Source: Megaustenia siamemsis
Lineage: Eukaryota; Mollusca; Gastropoda; Stylommatophora; Ariophantidae
Assembly: GCA_032433765.1 (NCBI GenBank)
Contig: JAVIAB010000049.1
Coordinates: forward strand, 23,060,147 to 23,124,146
Length of the DNA: 64,000 bases
Direction of reading: 5' to 3'
Shown: positions 42,838 through 51,610 of the stretch, in pieces
Layout: every line of letters starts with the position of its first letter
Numbering within the stretch: the stretch's first letter is position 1
Notes under the pieces: model-generated
Databases searched by the model: none
The model's input: only the letters and a program-made list of their open reading frames with translations
What the model was told of the DNA's origin: nothing
Position numbers and translations under genes: made by a program

Positions 42838-45800
42838 ATGGCCTCACGTAACGAACTTGTAAGCAGACCACGCCACGTGTGTGAAACGTGTGGGAAAAGC
42901 TTCACACGTCGGGATGCTCTAGCCAGACACGTAGATAGTGCGCACGGCCAACAGAGATATCCGTGTCCTATATGCGGCTGCATCTTTACAAGATCCACAA
43001 ATCTTACAAACCATGTGGCGAAGAAACACGCAGCATGTGCAACTATCTCATCGGCACCAGCACCGGCTACATCAAGGGCCCCGACAGTATTCTCTGCAAC
43101 AGACAACAATGTTGCAGAGACCGGGGATGAAGAACACTATAGAAAGAAACCCCGAGTAGATAACACTCGTGGGGGTGACCAGCCTAGAGACAGTACAGAG
43201 CACATATCATCTGTACGCATTAATACTAAATACTCGTGTAAAGACTGCGGGAAAATATTTACTACCCAAAACCATCTAGATCGGCATGTAGACACTGTTC
43301 ACAATAAACAGACATACCAGTGTCCTATATGTGTATGCGAATTTAACAGACAGGACAATCTAAGAACACATATTAAAAACAAACACCAACTACCGATATC
43401 AACAAGTACAAGCTCAGCATCCTCGACAAGACCATCAACCACCTCCACAACAGCAGTGTCAACCACCTCCGCCACCTCATCAGCTTCGATACCGACGACC
43501 TGTTCAAAGTCCAGAGCTGATCCAACAATTAAGAGGAAGCGGAATAATGAACATTCGATAGAGAGTCAACACAGCAAGAAGGCGCGAACGGATCTAGAAT
43601 TAGACAGTTTAGCTAGTTTACCATCAGATGTTAGACAGGTCTATGTCGACAACTGGTCTGCAATAAGGTCACATAGTAATAATAATAGGCATCTGTCAAC
43701 GCACACCGTCTTCCATAATCCAAATTCACAGCTACTGCCAAACTGGGCAAACATCCTAAATCCCATATTTAATAACCAAACACGTAGATTTAAAATAAAT
43801 TATTCTCACAATTTCATCCTGAGGAATAAAGAAAACAATGACCTTCGGTTTTTCCATAGTAGTTTCAATAATAGTTTAATTCTTTCAACTCCGATGGTTA
43901 TCAATAACAGAGCAGATTTTGATAGGTTCCTCACACAACTACAAGATAGCGACCCCTTAAACCACGCAAATCATAATAGACCGAGCACTAAATATACCGT
44001 CGAAACCCTTCCCAGCACTTCGTTCTATCTCTATAATTTCGTAGAATATCCTATCGGGTGTCTAACCACCGACCTGCCACAACACATTACAAACAATAAA
44101 TTCATTTATACATTACAAAATAGCAAGCATGGACCACCCTATACTGATAATCTCTGTTTCTTTAGATGCGTAGCGTTATTTAGGGGTGGTAATCTCGGTA
44201 ATTTACACAGACCCACCAGCGATCTCCTGAAACAGTGGCAAGCCCATCAGGGGTTAGATATAGACGACAAGTTCCCGGGTGTAACGCTAGCGCAGATTCC
44301 CTCTCTAGAAAAGTGTTTCGGTATTAACGTGGACGTCTTCGCTTTTGACAAAGACCAAGCCCTGTCCCCAATGCTAAGAGGTAGTACGACTTTTAGCGAC
44401 ACCTTACGAGTTCTATTTTACGAAGAACATTTTATGTATATAGCGGACATAGATAAGGCGGCCCGGGCTTTTTCCTGTCCTAAATGTGGAAAATTGTGGA
44501 AAGAATGTTGGCGTATGGATAAACACGAGAAGACATGTACCGGAGATAAGCGAAAAGACAAGTATATCGGAGGAGTTTATAGGAACAAAGAGGGTATACT
44601 CGAAACGATAGCTAATAGGGGTATAGAAGTTCCTAATAATTACGTGTATCCCTACAGAGCGACGTACGATTACGAATGTTACTTTAGTAATGTACCGACG
44701 ACAGATGGAAACATTAGTAATGTCACCGAATATGTAGCCAGGCATATTCCAATGTCTTGTGCCGTAGCCAGTAATATTCCTGGTTATGAGAAACCGGTAT
44801 GTTTTGTGAGCGAAGGTGATTCTCAAAAATTAGTGAGTAAAATGATAGATTATCTAGAGACATTAGCGAAACGGGCGTATATAATCTTACGCGGCAGTTT
44901 CAAACAGGTTTTTGACAGTTTAAGAGACAGGGGTGACTGTAGCGACCTCATAGGGAAACTCGAATCATACTTGAAAGAGCTCCCCGTTATAGGATTCAAC
45001 TCTGGAAAGTATGACTTAAACGTTATCAAACCATATTTAATAAGACATTTCGTAGCTGCGGCGAACAAAGTAGAAAAATCGAACGAAGAAGATGATGAAG
45101 AGGAAAAAGATGAAGAAGATGACGTTGATGAAGAATTGAAAAATGATGACGATGAAGAAGATGATGACGATGAAGAAGAAGATGACGATGAAGAAGAAGA
45201 TGACGATGAAGAAGAAGATGACGATGAAGAAGAAGAGCCGAAACAAAACAAAACTAAAAAAGGGGTGACCTCGCCCTTCAAGTTTATCGTTAAGCGCAAT
45301 AATAATTTTATGTGCATCTCCACCAGTCGACTAAAGTTCTTAGATATTATAAATTATCTCGCCCCGGGGTTCTCTTATAGTAAATACTTGGCGGCGTACA
45401 AGATTAAAGAGACCAAAGGTGTATTTTGTTACGAGTATATTACCGACCTAATAAAGTTAGACGAAACCTCTCTCCCCCCTCACGAGGCCTTCTTTTCGAC
45501 GCTTAAAAACTGTAATATTTCAAACGAAGAGTACGAGTATTGTAACAAGATATGGGCGGACAATAACATGTCCACTCTCAGAGATCTTCTTGTTTGGTAT
45601 AACAACAAGGATGTCGGGCCCTTCCTACTAGCATTAGAGAAACAGATCGAATTTTACGCGGGTTTAGGTGTAGATATGTTTAAGGACGCCATTTCAGTCC
45701 CGGGTGTGACGTTAAGATACCTCTTCAACACCATACCTAAAAACGTAGTCTTTTCTTTATGCGGTAAACGCGAGGCAGAGCTTCATAAAACACTTAGAGA

Positions 45801-47313
45801 TAATATAGTGGGTGGCCCGAGCATAATCTTTCATCGCCACCACGAGAAGGACGAGACTCGAATCAGAGGTAATCCTGAAAACGTAGTAGAGAGTCTTAAA
45901 GGCTACGACGCAAACGCTCTGTATCTCTGGGCGTTGATGCAGAAAATGCCCACTGACTTTCCAATTATACGAAAAGTTGAGGACGGGTTTAGACAACGTA
46001 AAGTTAATTATTACGATCAGCAGAGTAGAGAGTGGTTAACGTGGGTAGCTCACAAACACAACATTGAGTTGCGAACTCAATACAACGGGGGTGAGGTACC
46101 TTTAGGACCTCGTAGGATTAGAGTGGATGGCTTCTGTCAAAAGAGTAACCTATCCGCTAATAATAAAGTCTGGCAGTATCATGGTTGTCTGACGCACGGC
46201 CATATCTGTCACCTCACTGAAAAACACAAAGGTGTTAACCCTATAAACAAAAAACCCTTGTCCGAGCTATACGACAAGACCCGGGAAATTCGCGAATATT
46301 TAACCAACGACGTTGGAGTTGACGTGGTTGAGATGTGGGAATGTGAGTGGCAAGAGCTAAAGAAAACCGATAGCACAATTATTCCGTTTCTTAAACAAGC
46401 CCTCCCCAGAGCAAAACCATCGTATGCCCGGGAAAAATTACCACTAACCGTCGCGCAGATCTTGAAGGCTGTTAAAGACGAAACGCTGTTTGGTTTGGTA
46501 GAATGCGATATTCATGTCCCCGATTCTCTCAAGGAATATTTTAGCGAAATGACACCCATATTTAAAAACGTAGACGTGTGTAGAGACGATATAGGAGAGC
46601 TTATGAAGGAATACGCCGTGAAAAATAAATTATTGACGACCCCTAGACGTACCCTGATAGGTAGTTATATCGGGAAGAAAATTCTTTTGGCCACCCCCTT
46701 ATTAAAATGGTATTTGGATCACGGTCTAGAGGTAACCAACATCTACCAGGTGATCGAATACCACCCTGTTAGTTGTTTCAAACAATTTGGGGACACCGTA
46801 TCCGACGCCAGACGAAAAGGGGATGTAGATGAGACGCAGTCCATTACGGGGGAGACCATGAAGTTGTTAGGGAATTCGGCGTATGGAAAAACTCTCACCG
46901 ATAAGGCGAAACACTCGAACGTCGCGTACTGCGAGGGTGAGTCCGCTTCCAAGCTCGTTAACGACCCCCTATTTAAACATATGACAGATTTAGGAGTAGG
47001 GAATATATTCGAGGTGGAAATGTTAAAAAAGACGACGAGGTGGGACCTTCCGCTACAAATCGGCTACTTTGTATATCAATACGCCAAGCTACGGATGTTG
47101 CAATTTTATTACGATTTTTTAGACCGGTTCGTAGAGAGATCATACTTTCAGTTGTGTGAAATGGACACTGACAGTCTGTATTTGGCGTTAAGTAAACCTA
47201 GTTTAGCTGCCGCCGTTAGACCGCCTTTACTCGAAACTTTTTATAACGAGTACGATCAGTGGTTCCCCTCAGAGACCTGTAGCGTTCATCGGGAGGAGTT
47301 TGTTAGGAGTTAA
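42838..47313 (+). CDS. polB: Polinton protein-primed DNA polymerase B, stopped before its C-terminus
   Basis: Replicates the linear element from a protein primer. It has 1,491 codons. The N-terminus has two pairs of C2H2 fingers (C15-H36, C43-H64, C134-H155, C162-H183). An OTU-like cysteine-protease region (DNLCFFRC, Cys440; EEHFMYI, His531) is followed by a CCHC-type finger at 547-568. Exonuclease motifs: ExoI YDYECYF (Asp611, Glu613), ExoII FNSGKYDLN (Asn721, Asp726), ExoIII YNNKD (Asp925). Polymerase motifs: A, GYDANALYLW (Asp1024); B, KLLGNSAYGK (Lys1342-Gly1350); C, CEMDTDSLYL (Asp1443, Asp1445). An acidic Asp/Glu block at 750-801 is inserted between ExoII and ExoIII. A TAA at 47311 ends the frame, while homologous sequence continues in the same frame to 47682. 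The ATG directly follows a possible splice acceptor. Confidence 0.95.
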   Translation: MASRNELVSRPRHVCETCGKSFTRRDALARHVDSAHGQQRYPCPICGCIFTRSTNLTNHVAKKHAACATISSAPAPATSRAPTVFSATDNNVAETGDEEHYRKKPRVDNTRGGDQPRDSTEHISSVRINTKYSCKDCGKIFTTQNHLDRHVDTVHNKQTYQCPICVCEFNRQDNLRTHIKNKHQLPISTSTSSASSTRPSTTSTTAVSTTSATSSASIPTTCSKSRADPTIKRKRNNEHSIESQHSKKARTDLELDSLASLPSDVRQVYVDNWSAIRSHSNNNRHLSTHTVFHNPNSQLLPNWANILNPIFNNQTRRFKINYSHNFILRNKENNDLRFFHSSFNNSLILSTPMVINNRADFDRFLTQLQDSDPLNHANHNRPSTKYTVETLPSTSFYLYNFVEYPIGCLTTDLPQHITNNKFIYTLQNSKHGPPYTDNLCFFRCVALFRGGNLGNLHRPTSDLLKQWQAHQGLDIDDKFPGVTLAQIPSLEKCFGINVDVFAFDKDQALSPMLRGSTTFSDTLRVLFYEEHFMYIADIDKAARAFSCPKCGKLWKECWRMDKHEKTCTGDKRKDKYIGGVYRNKEGILETIANRGIEVPNNYVYPYRATYDYECYFSNVPTTDGNISNVTEYVARHIPMSCAVASNIPGYEKPVCFVSEGDSQKLVSKMIDYLETLAKRAYIILRGSFKQVFDSLRDRGDCSDLIGKLESYLKELPVIGFNSGKYDLNVIKPYLIRHFVAAANKVEKSNEEDDEEEKDEEDDVDEELKNDDDEEDDDDEEEDDDEEEDDDEEEDDDEEEEPKQNKTKKGVTSPFKFIVKRNNNFMCISTSRLKFLDIINYLAPGFSYSKYLAAYKIKETKGVFCYEYITDLIKLDETSLPPHEAFFSTLKNCNISNEEYEYCNKIWADNNMSTLRDLLVWYNNKDVGPFLLALEKQIEFYAGLGVDMFKDAISVPGVTLRYLFNTIPKNVVFSLCGKREAELHKTLRDNIVGGPSIIFHRHHEKDETRIRGNPENVVESLKGYDANALYLWALMQKMPTDFPIIRKVEDGFRQRKVNYYDQQSREWLTWVAHKHNIELRTQYNGGEVPLGPRRIRVDGFCQKSNLSANNKVWQYHGCLTHGHICHLTEKHKGVNPINKKPLSELYDKTREIREYLTNDVGVDVVEMWECEWQELKKTDSTIIPFLKQALPRAKPSYAREKLPLTVAQILKAVKDETLFGLVECDIHVPDSLKEYFSEMTPIFKNVDVCRDDIGELMKEYAVKNKLLTTPRRTLIGSYIGKKILLATPLLKWYLDHGLEVTNIYQVIEYHPVSCFKQFGDTVSDARRKGDVDETQSITGETMKLLGNSAYGKTLTDKAKHSNVAYCEGESASKLVNDPLFKHMTDLGVGNIFEVEMLKKTTRWDLPLQIGYFVYQYAKLRMLQFYYDFLDRFVERSYFQLCEMDTDSLYLALSKPSLAAAVRPPLLETFYNEYDQWFPSETCSVHREEFVRS

Positions 47314-47682
47314 GGTAAATTTAAGGTAGATTGTCGAGACTGCGAAAAAACAAAATTGTACCATAAACGTACCCCAGGTTTATTTAAGTTAGAGTACGAA
47401 GGGGATGGGATAGTATCGTTATGTAGTAAAACATACCACTGTTTTGGAGATTACTCAAAAACTAGTACTAAGGGGCTTAGCAAACATCACAATAAACTAG
47501 ACAAAGATATATTTATGAAGGTTCTCAAGACACAACAGGCGCAGGGAGGGAAAAATGTGGGTTTTAAACGATATAAATCGAGTGTCTATACATATACACA
47601 GCACAGAAATTCTCTCTCTTATTTCTACATCAAACGCCGTGTGCACAACGACAATGTGACGACTTTTCCGTTAGGTATCTAG
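47314..47682 (+). pseudogene. polB: polymerase B C-terminal part, beyond the in-frame stop
   Basis: 122 codons in the same frame as the polymerase, ending at a second stop (47680-47682). KRTPGLFKLEYEGD and LCSKTYHCFGD are family-typical for the end of the Polinton polymerase, in the thumb region. There is no early ATG, so this part would be made only by read-through. It is either a nonsense mutation in a young copy or a base error in the sequence. Confidence 0.85.
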
Positions 47683-48102
47683 AGTATTTATATATATATA
47701 TATATATTATGTATATACAATGATACTTCTGTGATAGTTTTATGTCCAGTGATAATGAACATATGTTTGTGTCGTTGTCACGTTTATATTGTATTAAAAT
47801 ATATCATTAAAAAAAGTATGCAGTTTTTTTCTATTGTATATACATGTCACGTGGTACTGTCTCGTAAGAATAATATGGATACTCTCAGTATCCTTGGTGT
47901 ACTACCAGTATACCTGTGTGTAAAACAGAAAAAACGAGTTACAACATCTATGACTTTCACACCTATACAATCCATTATATACGTACACATAAATGACAAA
48001 TAACACGAGGCATGTTTTGTAATTTATATATATTTTATTGATACAGCACAACACCGATACTGCGTATGCAGTACATCTAGACACGACATAAAAACACAAC
48101 AT
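47683..48102. other. intergenic space between convergent polymerase and PC4-like genes
   Basis: Starts with a (TA)n run (about 47690-47708) and is A/T-rich. Short frames here show no domain. Confidence 0.6.
48034..48039 (-). terminator. polyadenylation signal for the PC4-like gene
   Basis: AATAAA on the minus strand, 64 bp past the stop codon at 48103. Confidence 0.6.
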
Positions 48103-48858
48103 CTAAATGTTCAGCCTCAGTCTCTTTCTTCTTCTAAGATGACCCGGGGCAATCGTTGTTATTGGTTGAATCTTTTCAACGTTGTCAGTATCGTACACGG
48201 GAGTCCTGTAAGAACCATTATTTATCGAATGAGGTTCGTTGCATGCCGATGTAGATACTGGAAGTCTATGATCTGCCGTGGTCGACGGCGCGTTCGAGGG
48301 AAGAGGCTGTAGTGTTGTTGCATTAGCCTCGAGACGAGCACACTCGGCCAATAACTCGTCCTGCATAGCCACGAGCTGTTCGTTTCTACTAAGATGACCC
48401 GGAGATAGTGCTGGTACTGGGTGACTACTTTCGAAGTTGCCAGTATCGTAGAAAGGAGCCATGTAAAAGCCACTATTTATGGAATATGGCTCGATACTCG
48501 GCGACGTGGATACTGGAAGTGTGTGATCTAGTCTGATGTCGGGTTCGTTCACTGTATGAGTCTCGAGTGTTGTTGCAATGGCTTCGAGACGCTCATACTC
48601 GGCCAATAACTCGTCCTGCATAGACACGAGGTGTTCAAATTCTGAACGATTCAACGTGATCCCATACTTGGTGGGATATTTTAAATTCGATGTCCCGAAA
48701 AATTTTCGAATATGGATCATAGTCGACCCTCTGTATGAAGACACAGACGCTACTTTCAGCCCTGTAGCCAATGGTTTGACCATTTCACGATCTGCTGTAA
48801 CGTAGACCCAGCTAGTGGGTACATCGACAACTGGTGCAGCCTCGACGTTTGTCAGCAT
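48103..48858 (-). CDS. PC4-like single-stranded-DNA-binding protein with duplicated C-terminal tail
   Basis: 251 residues, ATG start. Residues about 33-82 fit the PC4/p15 transcriptional-coactivator fold: a beta-strand region (SVSSYRGSTMIHIRKFF) is followed by YPTKYGITLNRSEFEHL, matching the family's K/T-x-x-G-I-x-L-x-x-x-x-[FW] pattern before the dimer helix. PC4 domains bind single-stranded or melted DNA, so a role in replication or late transcription is plausible. The helix and what follows are duplicated: residues about 78-159 (LVSMQDELLAEYERLEA...) and 162-243 (LVAMQDELLAECARLEA...) align over 82 positions. It ends in a basic, NLS-like RRRKRLRL. This gene is not part of the core Polinton set. 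A TATA box lies upstream and a polyadenylation signal downstream. Confidence 0.78.
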   Translation of the reverse strand: MLTNVEAAPVVDVPTSWVYVTADREMVKPLATGLKVASVSSYRGSTMIHIRKFFGTSNLKYPTKYGITLNRSEFEHLVSMQDELLAEYERLEAIATTLETHTVNEPDIRLDHTLPVSTSPSIEPYSINSGFYMAPFYDTGNFESSHPVPALSPGHLSRNEQLVAMQDELLAECARLEANATTLQPLPSNAPSTTADHRLPVSTSACNEPHSINNGSYRTPVYDTDNVEKIQPITTIAPGHLRRRKRLRLNI

Positions 48859-48910
48859 CTTCTGTATCTCAGCACTGAGCGATGTGTGACTGGCGCTTTC
48901 TCACCCGCGA

Positions 48911-48918
48911 CTTTTATA
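48911..48918 (-). promoter_or_regulatory. TATA box of the PC4-like gene
   Basis: TATAAAAG on the minus strand, 53 bp upstream of the ATG at 48858; transcription would start near 48885. Confidence 0.6.
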
Positions 48919-49010
48919 GCATAGGTCAGATTATAGATCCGGTTTAGTCCGGATTTTTAAACACTAAAATTCGTGTCCAGACTTGTCTGCGATATTTTAA
49001 GCCACTGACG

Positions 49011-49505
49011 TCATTGCACTAGAAATTTTAAATTTTGCGCCATAAGCTTCGGTGCTAGTATTCGATACACGATTCGATCGTTTATGTGTTGTCTGGTGGA
49101 TGAGGTAAACGGCATTAAGACCCTTTGCATTGATCCTCCTCGTGTTTTAATCAGTAGAAAATACACAGAGTACAGTCCACACGCGTTACTAACAAGATCT
49201 TGTAACTGACGCGAGTTGTAGATGAGAGGTCTGTTCGAATTCCTCTCGATAAAATCGATGATCTCGGTATGTCTGGGAGAAAACCCGAAACTGTCGAAAT
49301 ACTCAAACTGCCCCATAGCGTTGTAGTAGAGGGCGACCCAGTGAGAGCCAGGTAGATAGCTGGGATCTGTATTGATAACGAAGACTGCTGTTTTAGTTGG
49401 ATCGATATAGCGAGGTAACCGATTGCGAGCCACTACGCTAACAATGGAACACCGTCTCACAAAAATGTCAGACATGAGTACTTTGAGAATATCTTTCGTA
49501 TTCAT
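49011..49505 (-). CDS. adenovirus-type cysteine protease (maturation protease)
   Basis: 164 residues, ATG start. A cysteine protease of the adenain/C5 and related Ulp1 fold, which cleaves capsid precursors during virion maturation in relatives. The catalytic set is complete: His55 in LPGSHWVALYY, Asp71 in FEYFDSFGF, Gln102 and Cys109 in QLQDLVSNACGLYSVYF. Length is close to the usual 160-200 residues and no break is visible. It is the last of the tightly packed leftward block and follows the major capsid gene by 11 bp, as often seen in Polintons. Confidence 0.95.
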   Translation of the reverse strand: MNTKDILKVLMSDIFVRRCSIVSVVARNRLPRYIDPTKTAVFVINTDPSYLPGSHWVALYYNAMGQFEYFDSFGFSPRHTEIIDFIERNSNRPLIYNSRQLQDLVSNACGLYSVYFLLIKTRGGSMQRVLMPFTSSTRQHINDRIVYRILAPKLMAQNLKFLVQ

Positions 49506-49516
49506 TGTCGAAGTGT

Positions 49517-50225
49517 TTACGCTGTGTAATCTGTAAGAATCTGTCTCGTTTTAGAGATCTCCAGCACGGAATCCAGTTCTGCGTAAACTAGGACCTGTAT
49601 AGGATTAGGCGTGATCGTCGCAAATTTGAGCTCGATGGCGACGGGCCCTGATTTTGCCAGCTCAAATTGTTCGGTGTTCAAAAGACTTGGGCTGAGATCG
49701 AATGCAAAAAGAGTGTAGGCGTTCTTGAAGTCGTTATAATCTATTCCGTTACCAGCGTCTGTTCCCACAAGACCCAACGCCAGCATGGACTTGAAGTAGG
49801 CGCGAGCGTACTGACCGCGGTCAAATTCGGTAGATAGAGGTTTACCCCAAATACTATGACCGGCGACGGTGATGTTTAAGTAGGTAAGGCCAAAGTTTTT
49901 AAAATTGAAGGGGTTGGTGTCGTAACTTCCATTAAATGCAGCCGAGTCCAGTAAGCCGAGGACTAGTCGCGTTGGTGTTTGAGTCAGAAAAAGATTGTCT
50001 TGGGAATGAGATAACATGCCTTTAGGAATGGCAAATGTTTTAATCATAACTCTCTTCATGGGGTATCGCGCATTGCCTCGTAAGAGAGCCTTTTCGTGAG
50101 CCAGCGAAATGGCTGGATTAACTGAGGCTTTCCTCACCAACAGGGCGGCGTAGGTGATGACACTTTTATAACCGACAGTTTTGTCGTGAGCTATGATGTT
50201 AAATACGTCCTTTGAGGGGTCAACT
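49517..50225 (-). pseudogene. major capsid protein, C-terminal part (after frameshift)
   Basis: Continues the major capsid protein in another frame. The frame is open from about 50225 to the stop at 49517 and has no ATG near its start, so it is not a separate gene. Blocks such as KRVMIKTFAIPKGM, FNFKNFGLTYLNITVAGHSI and FDLSPSLLNTEQFELAKSG, then a strand pattern ending VLVYAELDSVLEI, fit the second jelly-roll of Polinton capsid proteins. The shift from the upstream frame falls between 50191 and 50225, where a run of four G (50216-50219, + strand) is the likely site. Confidence 0.88.
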
Positions 50226-50826
50226 TAATTTTCACGTCAACCCTGTTTAGCATGTAACGCTCCTGAGCAAAAATATCAGAGTGAAGTCGCCCTATCATAT
50301 CCAGCTCATGGCTACCTCGGGCCAGATTTCGACGAGTTTTAAGACCCGCATTGGAGTCACCTTGGGTGTCATCCGCGTGTTTGGGAGTATCGGTGTAGTA
50401 GAGCGCGCTCGTGAGATAACTTTTCTTAGATTCCTTGCTATGGTTGAGAGTGGCTTCTAGGTATGCTCGAAAAGGGTAGGTGTTTTCAGAAGCTGAAATC
50501 AAAGTATCGTTGAGAGATACGTCGACTTGTGAGATTAGACTGTGCAGAAAATAGTTCACAGGCGCAACTTCAACATCATTTGGTATATTTTCACCGTTGG
50601 ACAGCGTGATTTTTGCTCTCATATGCAGATACGTGTTGGAAAAATCGATGTATTCGTCCGAATTTCCGCTGATGGAAAACTCTATAGGGGCCCCAGATGC
50701 CAGAGACGCCAAGGGGGAAACTTCTACAAACTGGGCAGAATCAAGAGATGTCTGAGTCGGTGGAACGCTAAACAAATCTAGTCCAGAATGGAAACACTCG
50801 CAAGACTTGGGATGCACTAACGCCAT
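50191..50826 (-). CDS. major capsid protein, N-terminal part (frameshifted)
   Basis: 211 residues from an ATG to a stop created by a frameshift. It corresponds to the first half of the double jelly-roll major capsid protein that builds the icosahedral shell in Polintons, adenovirus and virophage-like relatives. Family-typical blocks: the N-terminus CFHSGLDLFSVPPTQTS, IDFSNTYLHMRAKI and SQVDVSLNDTLIS, with MLNRVDVKIKL just before the break. The remaining protein follows in another frame (to 49517), giving a total near the usual 420-450 residues. With this indel no full capsid protein could be made. Preceded by the pX-like gene (6-bp spacing). Confidence 0.92.
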   Translation of the reverse strand: MALVHPKSCECFHSGLDLFSVPPTQTSLDSAQFVEVSPLASLASGAPIEFSISGNSDEYIDFSNTYLHMRAKITLSNGENIPNDVEVAPVNYFLHSLISQVDVSLNDTLISASENTYPFRAYLEATLNHSKESKKSYLTSALYYTDTPKHADDTQGDSNAGLKTRRNLARGSHELDMIGRLHSDIFAQERYMLNRVDVKIKLTPQRTYLTS

Positions 50827-50831
50827 ATCGC

Positions 50832-51317
50832 TTAACCGAATATGTCCGAATAGTTTGTCCTCTTAGACTTCTTGGACGCGGAATGAGAGTGATCGCGTCG
50901 TTTCGTCGTTTTTATTCTTCTTGCCGGCATCCCAGGTGGAGCTGCTCGTCTTTTCCTTCTTCTACCGCTTCCGGTTTGTTGGCCTGTATCGCCACCGGCC
51001 AGATGACTGATGGCTCCCTGAATTAAACGCTGACCGGATTCCTTAGCTCTTTCTTTAAACGACTCTCCAATATTTCTTCCCGCCAATGCGTCTTGCGCGA
51101 CTTGTAGTCCCGTACCGACACCTTCTCTGAGTAATGCCTTACCTCCTGTTTTTAGCCACGGTAAAATTGCTCTTCCGATGCCTCCGAAAAAACTTCCGAT
51201 ACCGCGACCTCGCTGACTTCTACCTCCGACAAATACCGGGAGGCCGTGGCCGGCTTGATTAAAGCAACACTCTTCGTATAACTTAGCATTTCGATGAAGC
51301 GGCGTGTGTCTCACCAT
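50832..51317 (-). CDS. pX-like minor virion/core protein
   Basis: 161 residues, ATG start. N-terminal Cys pair followed by QAGHGLPVFVGGRSQRG and a Gly-rich amphipathic stretch (GIGSFFGGIGRAILPWLK), then an Ala/Gly helix and a very basic Arg/Lys tail (GRRRKRRA, then RRIKTTKRRD). This layout recurs at this position in Polintons and adintoviruses, where it is compared with adenovirus core or membrane-active minor proteins. A role in DNA condensation or membrane interaction is inferred. Starts one base into the end of the penton frame. Confidence 0.8.
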   Translation of the reverse strand: MVRHTPLHRNAKLYEECCFNQAGHGLPVFVGGRSQRGRGIGSFFGGIGRAILPWLKTGGKALLREGVGTGLQVAQDALAGRNIGESFKERAKESGQRLIQGAISHLAGGDTGQQTGSGRRRKRRAAPPGMPARRIKTTKRRDHSHSASKKSKRTNYSDIFG

Positions 51318-51610
51318 TATACCAGATCGAAGTGCTTCCGCGCTCTGAAATGTAACGTCAGTACCGACGTTCCGGATGTAAATGGGATCGCAACTCCCCT
51401 GTCGTTAGTTAAAAGAATTTCTAACCTGTCGAAGGAGAACCTGCTCAGGGGGACATAGTGCGGTTTGTCGTAGATGCAAAATATGGATGTGGTGGTTTTC
51501 TCCAAAACAGGAACTGCCCTCAGTAAGGGTACCAGAACATCCCCCACCACTCTAGGTGACACTAGATCGCAATAGACGTACACGTTTCTGGTTTGCGTTT
51601 CCAAATTTAT
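51317..51610 (-). pseudogene. penton-type minor capsid protein, C-terminal part beyond an in-frame stop
   Basis: In the same frame as the upstream part and separated from it only by the stop at 51611. There is no ATG. VYVYCDLVSPRVVGDVLVPL, PHYVPLSRFSFDRLEI and TSVLTLHFR are the family's conserved second half, normally fused to the N-terminal part. It would be expressed only by read-through. Confidence 0.87.

Noticed and set aside
44850..45323. Minus-strand poly-Ser and Phe/Ile-rich frames opposite the polymerase
   Set aside because: Shadows of the Asp/Glu-coding repeat of the polymerase.
47731..48003. 90-codon + strand frame after the polymerase
   Set aside because: A/T-rich, no domain, lies between convergent genes and their 3' ends.
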